NCBI RefSeq assembly: GCF_030704825.1
Contig: NZ_JAUYNX010000001.1
Location: 104,529 to 168,528, forward strand
DNA from: Brevundimonas sp.
GTDB lineage: Bacteria; Pseudomonadota; Alphaproteobacteria; Caulobacterales; Caulobacteraceae
Direction: 5' to 3'
Length of the DNA: 64,000 nt
The stretch's first letter is position 1. Every line of letters starts with the position of its first letter. The notes beneath the pieces are model-generated. The model did no database searches and was not told the origin of the DNA. It was given only the letters and a program-made list of their open reading frames with translations. Of the stretch, positions 1 through 7,614 are shown piece by piece. The translations under genes and the position numbers were made by a program.

Positions 1-1
1 C

Positions 2-1429
2 GGTCTGATCCGCGCCGCCTTCGTTCTGGGGCGGAAGATCGCCGCCATGACCGAGCCGGCCGAGCGGGTCGGCATCCTGCTGCCGTCCAGCATGGGGGTG
101 GTGGTCACCTACTACGGCCTACACGCCCACAGCCGCGTGCCGGTGATGCTCAACTTCACCTCGGGCCAGAGCAACATCAAGGCGGCCATCAAGGCGGCCG
201 GGGTGAAGAAGATCCTGTGCGCCAAACGCTTCGTCACCCAGGCCAAGCTGGAAGACCTGATGGCCGACCTGGCCGCGGCGGCCGAGATCGTCTGGCTCGA
301 CGACGTACGCAAGACCATCGGCCTGCAGGACAAGCTGTACGGCCTGATGGCCGGAATGATGCCCAAACGGTTCCGGGTGAAGACCGAGCCGTCCTCGCCC
401 GGCGTGGTGCTGTTCACCTCGGGCAGTTTCGGCGCGCCCAAGGGGGTGGTGCTGAGCCAGTGGAATCTGGTCGCCAACTGCCGCCAGGTGGCCCAGCACA
501 TCGACCTGAAGCCCGAGTGGGTGATGTTCAATCCCCTGCCGACCTTCCACTGCTTCGGCCTGACGGGCGGAGTGCTGCTGCCGATCCTGCACGGGATGAA
601 GGCCTTCCAGTATCCGTCGCCGCTGCACGCCAAACAGATCGTCGAGCTGTTGCCTGACGTGAAGGCGTCGATCCTGTTCGCCACCGACACCTTCCTGAAC
701 CAGTACGCGCGCGTCGCCGCGCCGGACGACTTCGCCACCCTGCAGTTCGTCGTCGCCGGGGCCGAAAAGGTGCGTCCCGAGACCCATCACCTGTTCAACA
801 CCCGCTTCCACGGCCTGAAGCTGCTGGAAGGCTACGGCGCGACCGAAGCGGCCCCCGTGGTGGCGGTGAACCATCCTGACCGTAACCGTCCCGGCACGGT
901 CGGCCAGATGATGCCCGGCATGGAATGGCGCATCGACCCGGTCGACGGCATTCCCGACGGCGGGCGGCTGTTCCTGCGCGGACCCAATGTCATGCGGGGC
1001 TATCTGTCCCCGGATGATCCGCTGAGCGTCGAGCCGCTGGCGGGGGGGTGGCATGACACGGGGGATATCGTCGATATCGACAAGGACGGTTACGTCTCGA
1101 TCCTGGGGCGGGTGAAGCGGTTCGCCAAGATCGGGGGCGAGATGGTGTCGCTGACGGCGGTCGAGGGACTGGCCAGCGCGGTCTGGCCGGACGCGCGGCA
1201 CGCGGTCGTCTCCATCCCCGACAGCCGCAAGGGCGAGAAGCTGGTGCTGGTCACCGACCGCAGGGACGCCGACGTCGGCCGCCTGGCCGAATGGGCCCGC
1301 AGCCACGGCGCCCCCGAACTGGCGGTGCCGAAGAAGATCATGCGCGTGGTCGAGGTGCCGGTCCTGGGCACCGGCAAGACCGACTATGTCCGCATCCAGC
1401 AGATGGCCGAGCTGGAGAAGGCCGCCTGA
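2..1429 (+). CDS. aas: Acyl-ACP synthetase domain of an Aas-type protein (5' truncated)
   Basis: The frame is open from the window edge, so the true start lies upstream; the ATG at 47 is internal. It looks like the adenylate-forming half of Aas (acyl-[ACP]-phospholipid O-acyltransferase/acyl-ACP synthetase), which activates fatty acids with ATP for reacylation of lyso-phospholipids at the inner membrane. The AMP-binding P-loop (LFTSGSFGAPKGVV) is encoded near 409-450, and the adenylate motif EGYGATEAAP follows near 832-861. A C-terminal hinge and the catalytic-lysine region (GTGKTDYV) are present. The acyltransferase half typical of Aas would be outside the window, so a stand-alone AMP ligase cannot be excluded. 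Confidence 0.8.
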   Translation, partial: GLIRAAFVLGRKIAAMTEPAERVGILLPSSMGVVVTYYGLHAHSRVPVMLNFTSGQSNIKAAIKAAGVKKILCAKRFVTQAKLEDLMADLAAAAEIVWLDDVRKTIGLQDKLYGLMAGMMPKRFRVKTEPSSPGVVLFTSGSFGAPKGVVLSQWNLVANCRQVAQHIDLKPEWVMFNPLPTFHCFGLTGGVLLPILHGMKAFQYPSPLHAKQIVELLPDVKASILFATDTFLNQYARVAAPDDFATLQFVVAGAEKVRPETHHLFNTRFHGLKLLEGYGATEAAPVVAVNHPDRNRPGTVGQMMPGMEWRIDPVDGIPDGGRLFLRGPNVMRGYLSPDDPLSVEPLAGGWHDTGDIVDIDKDGYVSILGRVKRFAKIGGEMVSLTAVEGLASAVWPDARHAVVSIPDSRKGEKLVLVTDRRDADVGRLAEWARSHGAPELAVPKKIMRVVEVPVLGTGKTDYVRIQQMAELEKAA

Positions 1430-1493
1430 ACCTTTGTCATTGAACTGAAACTGCGACTGTTGCAGTGTATCTGTCCCAATCGAGGAGTGTTTC

Positions 1494-1895
1494 ATGTTCG
1501 ATCGAGTCTCCGCCTACCAGCCGCAACTGCTCAGCGTGCTGCGCATCGTTGCTGGTCTTCTGTTTGTCTCCCACGGCGTGGCCAAGGTGCTGGGCTTCCC
1601 CGCCATGGAGGGTCTGCCGGCCCCGGGGCTCAGCCTCGCCGGTCTGTCCGGTCCGCTGGAGCTGGTTCTCGGCTCCCTGCTGGTGATTGGCCTGTTCACG
1701 CGGCCGGCCGCCTTTCTGGCTTCCGGCTTCGCCGCCGTCGGCTACTGGATGATCCACGCCGCCCAGGGGCCCCTGCCGATCCAGAACGGCGGCGAGACCA
1801 TCGCCCTCTACTGCTTCGTCTTCCTGTATTTCGTGGCCGCCGGCCCGGGCCCGTGGTCGGTCGATGCGGCGATGCGGAAAAAGCCCTACGCCTGA
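1494..1895 (+). CDS. DoxX family membrane protein
   Basis: The product is a 133-residue protein with four predicted membrane helices and the DoxX-type N-terminal pattern (LRIVAGLLFVSHGVAKV). Members are small inner-membrane proteins of loosely defined function, some linked to redox or thiol stress. The start is well supported: GAGGAG lies about 7 bases before the ATG. An AT-richer stretch at 1438-1475 probably carries the promoter. Its 3' end overlaps the convergent ygiD gene by 10 bp. Confidence 0.85.
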   Translation: MFDRVSAYQPQLLSVLRIVAGLLFVSHGVAKVLGFPAMEGLPAPGLSLAGLSGPLELVLGSLLVIGLFTRPAAFLASGFAAVGYWMIHAAQGPLPIQNGGETIALYCFVFLYFVAAGPGPWSVDAAMRKKPYA

Positions 1896-2647
1896 CCGAT
1901 CCGCACGCCCGTCATCGAGATCGATCCGCCCTCGATGACGTCGTTGAAGAAGCCGACGTCGTCGCCCGGCCCGCGCTGGGCGGCGACGTAGAGCAGCGGC
2001 AGATAGTGTTCGTCGGTCGGCACGCTGAGTTGCGCGTCCTCCGCCAGGCCGACCCAGTCGATCAGGGCCTCGTCGTCGCCACGCACCAGCGCCGCCTTGA
2101 CCGCCTCATTGAACCGGCTGGCCCAGTCATAGGCCTCGCCGCCGGCCCGCTTCCAGGTGCGCAGATTGTGCACGAAGTCGCCCGAGCCGGCGATGACGAC
2201 GCCCTCGTCCTGCAGCGGCCGGAGCCGCCGGGCCAGGTCGAAATGGCCGCGCGCGTCGAGGCGGCGGTCCAGCGACAGTTGCACCACGGGCACGTCGGCC
2301 TCGGGCCAGACGTGGGCCAGCACCGACCAGGTCCCGTGATCCAGCCCCCACTGTGTCGTCGGCGTCGCTCCGGTCAGGTCCGAGACCCGCGCCGCCAGAT
2401 CAGGTGACCCCGGCGCGGGATACCGCATCGCATGAAGTTCGTCCGGGAAACCGCCGAAATCATGGATGGTTTCCGGCTTCTGCTGGGCCGTCACGGCGAG
2501 GCCCGCGGTTTCCCAGTGAGCCGAAATCATCAGCACGCCCTTCGGCTTCCCCATGGCCTCGCCGAGCGCGCGCCACGCGTCGGCATGGGGGCCGCCGAGG
2601 GCGTTCATCGGCGACCCATGGCCGAAGAAGATCGCGGGTTGGCGCAT
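1886..2647 (-). CDS. ygiD: 4,5-DOPA dioxygenase-type extradiol dioxygenase (YgiD)
   Basis: The product has 253 residues, normal for the LigB-like YgiD family. It begins with the family signature FFGHGSPMNAL, whose His is a metal ligand, and contains ISAHWE and the DHGTWSVL segment with further metal-binding histidines. E. coli YgiD opens the ring of L-DOPA in vitro; the physiological substrate is unknown. A perfect 10-bp-arm palindrome sits 17-43 bases upstream of the start and may control it. Confidence 0.85.
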   Translation of the reverse strand: MRQPAIFFGHGSPMNALGGPHADAWRALGEAMGKPKGVLMISAHWETAGLAVTAQQKPETIHDFGGFPDELHAMRYPAPGSPDLAARVSDLTGATPTTQWGLDHGTWSVLAHVWPEADVPVVQLSLDRRLDARGHFDLARRLRPLQDEGVVIAGSGDFVHNLRTWKRAGGEAYDWASRFNEAVKAALVRGDDEALIDWVGLAEDAQLSVPTDEHYLPLLYVAAQRGPGDDVGFFNDVIEGGSISMTGVRIGQA

Positions 2648-2663
2648 CGGTCGTTGCTCCAGG

Positions 2664-2690
2664 CATTAGAAACAGTGATGGTTTCTAATG
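2664..2690. promoter_or_regulatory. Perfect inverted repeat upstream of ygiD
   Basis: CATTAGAAAC, 7 bases, then GTTTCTAATG: a perfect 10-bp-arm palindrome in an AT-rich patch of a GC-rich genome. It covers the TAG stop of the upstream gene and the region where a ygiD promoter would lie. No T-run follows it on the minus strand, so an operator is more likely than a terminator. The regulator is not in the window. Confidence 0.6.
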
Positions 2691-3185
2691 TGGGATGTCA
2701 GGCTTGTCCGGCAAGGCGTCAGGGACGGTCCGCCGTCCGATCGGGCAGACCCGGTCGTAGAAGGCCCGATCCGCCGGGGTTCGCTGGCCGCGCGACAGGC
2801 GGAAGCGGTGCTCGACCACCATGGCCTGCTGCTCGATATTCAGCCCGCCCCAGTCGCAGTCCATGCCCACGGGGTATTCGTAGGACGACGGCCGGTCTCC
2901 GGCCCTGATCTTGCCGGTCAACAGGTTCACGCCCTGCTGCGCCTGCCAGACGTGGGTCAGTTCGTGGATCAGCATGGCCTGGAGCCGCAGGGGCGCGGCC
3001 GCGATATCGGGCGTCAGGGTCCGGCGCGGCCAGACGATCCAGTCGCGCCGAAACCAGCGGCCCGGCACGAAAGCCCTGTCGAACGGCCGGGGCGCGGGCA
3101 GGATGCGGATGGCGTCGAGGACAAGGGCGTCGCCGAAGGCCTCGGCCGCCAGGGCGCGTTCGCCATCGGTCAGGGCCCGGATCAC
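2685..3185 (-). CDS. Small HELTH-motif (zinc-peptidase-like) protein
   Basis: The product has 166 residues starting at a GTG that overlaps the stop of the upstream M15 peptidase gene (GTGA), which implies translational coupling. It contains HELTHVWQ at about residue 72, the HExxH zinc motif of gluzincin-like proteases. The family resembles the Vgr-related/DUF4157-type small metalloprotein group. No signal peptide or membrane helix is visible. The long open frame running further upstream on this strand (to 4298) is a shadow over the M15 gene. Catalytic activity is an inference from the motif only. Confidence 0.65.
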   Translation of the reverse strand: MIRALTDGERALAAEAFGDALVLDAIRILPAPRPFDRAFVPGRWFRRDWIVWPRRTLTPDIAAAPLRLQAMLIHELTHVWQAQQGVNLLTGKIRAGDRPSSYEYPVGMDCDWGGLNIEQQAMVVEHRFRLSRGQRTPADRAFYDRVCPIGRRTVPDALPDKPDIPH

Positions 3186-4060
3186 GGCGCGGGCGGGGGC
3201 CCGGCGTAGCCGCCCGTCGGGCTGACCCACTCCCAGTGCCAGGGCTCGAAGGCGTAGGGGACGAAGCCGAACCGCCCGGCGTTCCTGACCAGCCAGCGGT
3301 AGGTCGCGCCCCGGCTCATGTGCAGGCGGCTGGGCGGAGAGGTGTTGTCGACGCCGAGGCCGACGATCTGGCCGACATAGAGATCCACCGCCGTCCCGGT
3401 GCGATGCGGCGAACAGACCGCGCGCCGCACGCCGTCGCAATTGCCGGAGGCCGCGCAGCGCGCCGCGTCGGCCTCGGGATCGCGGAAGCCGGAGAAGATC
3501 TGCAGCAGCTCCGGGTCGTTGGCGACCTCGGGAACCTCGGCCCGGGCGGCCGCCACCATCCGGCGATAGGCGTCCAGAACGTCCCGGCGCAGCAGGCGGG
3601 TCAGGCGGTCGGCGTGTTCCTCCTCGGCGACCAGATAGCCGAGCTGGTTCAGCGGCGGCGGGTCCGGACAGGGCTCCTCGCGCACCCGCGCCATGATGAA
3701 GGGCCGCCGCTCCTGCCACAGACCGCGGAAGGTCTGGAAGGTGGGCTGATCGAAGACGCCGGTCGAGGGCAGCTGGTGCGCCAGCTGGAAATCGGCCAGC
3801 CGGCGGGCGAAGACGGGCGAATTGGCGGCGCAGGTGGTGCCCAGCTCCTGCTGCATCAGCGGGACATAGGTCTCCCAGCCCCATTCGGAGGAGCCGAACG
3901 GGGCCCATTCCAGCGAATGGAGCGAGATGCCGTTGGCGAGCGCCGGACCGCCCCAGTCCTCGATCTGGCGGTCGCAGAATTCGGTCTGCGCCCTCGCCGG
4001 CCCGGCGACCAGCACGGTCGCGAGGGCGCTGATCAGCAGCAGGAGCAGGCGCGTCGGCAT
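3182..4060 (-). CDS. Secreted M15-family D-Ala-D-Ala carboxypeptidase-like protein
   Basis: The product has 292 residues from the ATG at 4060, which puts a clean Sec signal peptide first (MPTRLLLLLISALATVLVAG, then ARAQ). A GTG at 4105 would add 15 unneeded residues. The C-terminal half carries the VanY/M15B pattern: SPHRTGTAVDLYVG (HxxGxxxD, zinc ligands) and FEPWHWEW (third zinc His and general base). Such enzymes trim peptidoglycan stem peptides in the periplasm. An N-terminal part of about 120 residues has no recognised domain, and the window YGPxQ-like peptidoglycan-binding motifs are weak. It is coupled to the following HELTH protein. Confidence 0.78.
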   Translation of the reverse strand: MPTRLLLLLISALATVLVAGPARAQTEFCDRQIEDWGGPALANGISLHSLEWAPFGSSEWGWETYVPLMQQELGTTCAANSPVFARRLADFQLAHQLPSTGVFDQPTFQTFRGLWQERRPFIMARVREEPCPDPPPLNQLGYLVAEEEHADRLTRLLRRDVLDAYRRMVAAARAEVPEVANDPELLQIFSGFRDPEADAARCAASGNCDGVRRAVCSPHRTGTAVDLYVGQIVGLGVDNTSPPSRLHMSRGATYRWLVRNAGRFGFVPYAFEPWHWEWVSPTGGYAGPPPAP

Positions 4061-4206
4061 CGCGGAAGCTGAGCCCACCTCTGTGTCCGCCGCAAGACCC
4101 TTCACGTTGCGCCAGAACCCTGGCCGGCCGGCTCGCGCGGCGCGCGCAAAGGCGGTGGCGAGAACTCCCCGCGACGGGTGGAATCGACCCGATACAATTC
4201 GGGCGG

Positions 4207-4251
4207 GACAACCGCGACAATGCCGGGCGACAAGGGCGACAACCGTGACAC
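4207..4251. repeat. Short tandem GACA(A) direct repeats
   Basis: GACA occurs at 4207, 4216, 4229, 4238 and 4247, mostly as part of GCGACAA, at spacings of 9, 13, 9 and 9 bases. The 237-bp gap between the M15 peptidase gene and the MFS gene (4106-4342) holds nothing else that I recognise. Confidence 0.5.
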
Positions 4252-4342
4252 CGAAGACATCGCGCCCCGCCCATGTCCGCCGGACGGAAAACTGGCATGG
4301 TGAGGGGACGGCCGACTCAGGGCCGGATCGCCGGACGCCCGC

Positions 4343-5731
4343 ATGACCGACGCCGCCCCGACTGCCGCGCCCACGACGCCGCGCCGTTCCAACGCCGTTC
4401 TGGCCGCCTTCTCGGGGCCCTGTCTGCCCTATGCGGCTGTTGGCCTGCCGCTCGCAGTCAGCCTGCCGGCCTTTTACAGCCAGTACGTTGGCCTGAATCT
4501 GGCGGCCGTCGGCTCGGCCTTCCTGTTGGTGCGGATGATCGACATCTTCTTCGACCCCGTCGTGGGCTGGGGTATGGACCGGACCCGTAGCAAATGGGGT
4601 CCCTACCGAACTTGGCTGACCCTCGGCACACCGATCCTGATGCTGGCCGTGGCCTTCATCTTCTTCGTCAAGCCGGGCGCAGGATTCGGTTACCTCTTCT
4701 TCTGGTTACTGATCCTCTATCTCGGCTTTTCGATCACCACTCTCGCCCAGCTGGCTTGGGGCGCCGTGCTGGCTCCGCAATACGACGAGCGGTCTCGCCT
4801 GTACGGCTGGTGGCAATCGGCCAATATCGTCGGTGTCCTGATCGCGCTGTTCATCCCCACCATCGTGCTGAAGGCCGGCCTGGGGACCTATGAGGACGGG
4901 GTGCGGGCGATGGGCTGGTTCATCCTGATCAGCCTGCCGGTGACTCTCGGTCTGGCCGTCATGATCGCCCCCGAGCCGCAGACGGTGAAGCGGCAGCCGC
5001 ACGGTGCGCTCAAGGCCTGGATCGCGCTGTTCAAGCGCCCGGTGGTTCGCAAGGTCCTGCTGTGCGACCTGTTCCTTGGAATTGCGCCCGGCATCACCGG
5101 AGCCCTGCTGTTCTTCTATTTCGAGAGCATCAAAGGCTTTGACCGAGGGGCCAGCCAGATCTTCATGGTGCTGTATTTCGTTGCCGGCCTGCTGGCCGCG
5201 CCGTTCTGGAGCTGGCTGGCGGTCAAACTGGGCAAGGATCGGGCGCTGCAGATCGCCTCAATCGCCTTCGCCGTGCTGTACGGACTCGTGGGCTTCCTGC
5301 CGGCCAACAACTTCCTGATCACCGCCATCGGTCTGTTCATCGCCGGCCTGCCCTATGCGGCGGGCTTGTTGCTGACGCGGGCGATGATGGCCGATGTCGC
5401 GGACGAGGTCAGGCTGGAGACCGGCGACGACCGTATGGGCCTGCTGTTCTCCTTCCTCAGCCTGACCACCAAGCTGGGCTATGCGATCAGCGTCGGGGTG
5501 CTGATTATCCTCGGCTGGGTCGGCTTCGATCAGACGCCGGGCGCCGCCAATACCTCCGTCGCCCTGACGACCCTGACGGCATTGTTCCTCGCTGTGCCGA
5601 CGGTGCTGCTGTTCGCCTCAGCCTGGGCGTTGAACAAATATCCGCTGGGCGGCGAACGCCATGCCGAGGTGCGCGCGCGTCTGGCCGAACGGGACGCGGC
5701 CGCCGCGGCCGCCGCTTCGGAGCCGGCATGA
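4343..5731 (+). CDS. MFS transporter, glycoside-pentoside-hexuronide (MelB-like) type
   Basis: The product has 462 residues with about 12 membrane helices. Near residue 70 it carries DPVVGWGMDRTRSKWGPYR, the loop 2-3 signature of the GPH/MFS_2 sugar:cation symporters such as MelB, where Asp residues bind the coupling cation. The substrate cannot be read from the sequence. The C-terminus ends in an Ala-rich tail that overlaps mazG by ATGA, an unusual partner. A row of GACAA repeats lies about 90-135 bp upstream. Confidence 0.82.
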   Translation: MTDAAPTAAPTTPRRSNAVLAAFSGPCLPYAAVGLPLAVSLPAFYSQYVGLNLAAVGSAFLLVRMIDIFFDPVVGWGMDRTRSKWGPYRTWLTLGTPILMLAVAFIFFVKPGAGFGYLFFWLLILYLGFSITTLAQLAWGAVLAPQYDERSRLYGWWQSANIVGVLIALFIPTIVLKAGLGTYEDGVRAMGWFILISLPVTLGLAVMIAPEPQTVKRQPHGALKAWIALFKRPVVRKVLLCDLFLGIAPGITGALLFFYFESIKGFDRGASQIFMVLYFVAGLLAAPFWSWLAVKLGKDRALQIASIAFAVLYGLVGFLPANNFLITAIGLFIAGLPYAAGLLLTRAMMADVADEVRLETGDDRMGLLFSFLSLTTKLGYAISVGVLIILGWVGFDQTPGAANTSVALTTLTALFLAVPTVLLFASAWALNKYPLGGERHAEVRARLAERDAAAAAAASEPA

Positions 5732-6513
5732 GGCCCATCGACCGCCTGATCGGCATCATGGCGAAGCTGCGCGACCCGGTCGGCGGCTGTCCGTGGGACG
5801 TGGAGCAGACCTTCGCCACCATCGCCCCCTACACTCTGGAGGAGGCCTATGAGGTCGCCGACGCCATCGAGCGCGGCGACATGGACGAGCTCAAGTCCGA
5901 GCTGGGCGACCTGCTGTTCCAGACCGTCTTCCACGCCCGCATGGCCGAGGAACAGGGACTGTTCGCCTTTGACGACGTGGCGAACGCGATCGCCGACAAG
6001 CTGGAGCGGCGGCATCCGCATGTGTTCGGGGACGAGGCGGCGAAGCCGGACGGCGCGGCCCAGAAGGCGCGCTGGGAGGACATCAAGGCCGGAGAGCGCA
6101 AGGCGAAGGCCCAGCATGGCGCGCTGGACGACGTTCCGGTCGGCCTTCCGGCGCTGGCGCGCGCGGCGAAATTGACGAAGCGGGCGGCCCGCGTGGGCTT
6201 CGACTGGCCCTCGACCGACGAGGTCTTCGACAAGCTGGACGAGGAGGTCGCCGAACTGCGCGTGGAGATCGCCGCCGGCGACCTCGACAAGGCCCGCGAC
6301 GAGGTCGGCGACCTGCTGTTCGTGGTCGCCAACCTGGCGCGCAAACTGGGGGTGGAGCCGGAGGACGCGTTGCGCGGGGCGAACGCGAAATTCGTGCGGC
6401 GGTTCGGGTTCATCGAGGCGGAGCTGGCGAAGGACGGGCGGAGGCCGGAGCAGTCCGATCTGGCCGAGATGGACGGGCTGTGGGACGCAGCGAAGGCGGC
6501 GGAGCGCGCCTGA
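5728..6513 (+). CDS. mazG: Nucleoside triphosphate pyrophosphohydrolase MazG
   Basis: The product has 261 residues with the two tandem MazG domains of the full-length enzyme. The first has EEAYEVADAI and ELGDLLFQ (EExxD/ExxD metal sites). The second has EEVAELRVEI and DEVGDLLF. It hydrolyses NTPs to NMP plus pyrophosphate and is thought to clear non-canonical or stress nucleotides. The N-terminal motif DPVGGCPWDVEQT is diagnostic. The start overlaps the stop of the MFS gene (ATGA). Confidence 0.95.
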   Translation: MRPIDRLIGIMAKLRDPVGGCPWDVEQTFATIAPYTLEEAYEVADAIERGDMDELKSELGDLLFQTVFHARMAEEQGLFAFDDVANAIADKLERRHPHVFGDEAAKPDGAAQKARWEDIKAGERKAKAQHGALDDVPVGLPALARAAKLTKRAARVGFDWPSTDEVFDKLDEEVAELRVEIAAGDLDKARDEVGDLLFVVANLARKLGVEPEDALRGANAKFVRRFGFIEAELAKDGRRPEQSDLAEMDGLWDAAKAAERA

Positions 6514-6519
6514 CGTCCG

Positions 6520-7521
6520 CTACTGCGCCACCCGGTCCTTGTTCATCCGCAAGCGGACCACCAGGCCCTGCAGTGTCCAGTCCCGCTCGATCGCGCCGTC
6601 CAGCTGGCGGGCCATGGCGCGGGCCACCATCTGGCTGCCGTAGCCGGCCGGCCCCTCCGGGGGCTTTACGGGCGGTCCGCCCTGTTCCGTCCAGGCGATG
6701 ACCAGTTCGGTGTCATGCGCCGAGCAGGAGACGTCCAAGGTGCCCGCTTCGGCCGACAACGCGCCGTATTTGAGCGAATTGGTCGCCAGCTCATGCACTA
6801 CGAGGGCCAGGGTGGTGGCCGCCTGTTCACCCACCCCCATGCGCGGCACCGACACCCGGATGCGGCCGCTGAAGGCGCCGAGGTCGTCATAGGGGGCGAG
6901 CAGGACGGACAGGAGGTCGCCCAGCAGCGCCGCCTTGCCTTCCTCGCCGGGCAAGGGACGAACCAGATCGTGAGCCCGACCGAGGGCGGTCAGGCGCTGG
7001 GTCAGCTCCCGGGCCATGTCGCCGGTCGAATCCACCGACCGGGAGGTGATGGCCGTCAGGCCCGAGGCGATGGCCAGCAGGTTCTTGACCCTGTGGCTCA
7101 TCTCGCCGGCCAGCAGTTCGTGGCCCTCCTCGGCTTGTTTGCGGCCGGTCACATCGATGAAGATGCCGAACATCCTGCGGCTGACCATGCCCAGGTCGTC
7201 GCCCTGTCCCCGCGCGGAGACCCAGCGGACGTCCCCCTCCACGAGGATGCGGAAATCGATCTCATAGGGGCCGACCACCGCCCGGGTGGCGGCAAACGCG
7301 GCGCGAACCCGGTCCCGGTCGGCCGGGTGGATGTGGGACGAGAGGTCCTCGAAGGTGACGCTCGGACGGACCGGCATGCCCCAGAGTCCGAACGCCGCCT
7401 CGTCCATGGCGAAGGTGTCGTCGTCGACGTTCCATGACCATAGGGCGACCCCCGCGGCCTCGAGTCCCCGTCGCAGATTGGCGGCGTCCCACACGGGCGG
7501 CCCGTCCTTCGTCTTCGACAT
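6520..7521 (-). CDS. PAS-domain HWE-family sensor histidine kinase
   Basis: The product has 333 residues and no membrane helix, so it is probably cytoplasmic. An N-terminal PAS_3-like domain (about 15-130, ending DVTGRKQAEE) is followed by the HWE kinase core. The phospho-acceptor is in EMSHRVKNLLA, the N-box in VVHELATNSLKYGAL and the W-x-E motif in IAWTEQGGP. HWE kinases replace the normal HisKA dimer and are frequent in alphaproteobacteria for light, stress or general-stress signalling. No response regulator gene is adjacent. The signal is unknown. Confidence 0.88.
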   Translation of the reverse strand: MSKTKDGPPVWDAANLRRGLEAAGVALWSWNVDDDTFAMDEAAFGLWGMPVRPSVTFEDLSSHIHPADRDRVRAAFAATRAVVGPYEIDFRILVEGDVRWVSARGQGDDLGMVSRRMFGIFIDVTGRKQAEEGHELLAGEMSHRVKNLLAIASGLTAITSRSVDSTGDMARELTQRLTALGRAHDLVRPLPGEEGKAALLGDLLSVLLAPYDDLGAFSGRIRVSVPRMGVGEQAATTLALVVHELATNSLKYGALSAEAGTLDVSCSAHDTELVIAWTEQGGPPVKPPEGPAGYGSQMVARAMARQLDGAIERDWTLQGLVVRLRMNKDRVAQ

Positions 7522-7614
7522 TCAACGGTCCAGGTTCAACCGCGTCCCGCGAAGCCGCGCGACCATCCGTGAACATGCGATCCTAGCACAGGGCGTGGGC
7601 GCCGCATGCGCCGT

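Noticed and set aside
2664..2690. Palindrome read as a terminator of the HELTH gene
   Set aside because: The stem is AT-rich and no T-run follows on the minus strand; an operator explains it better.
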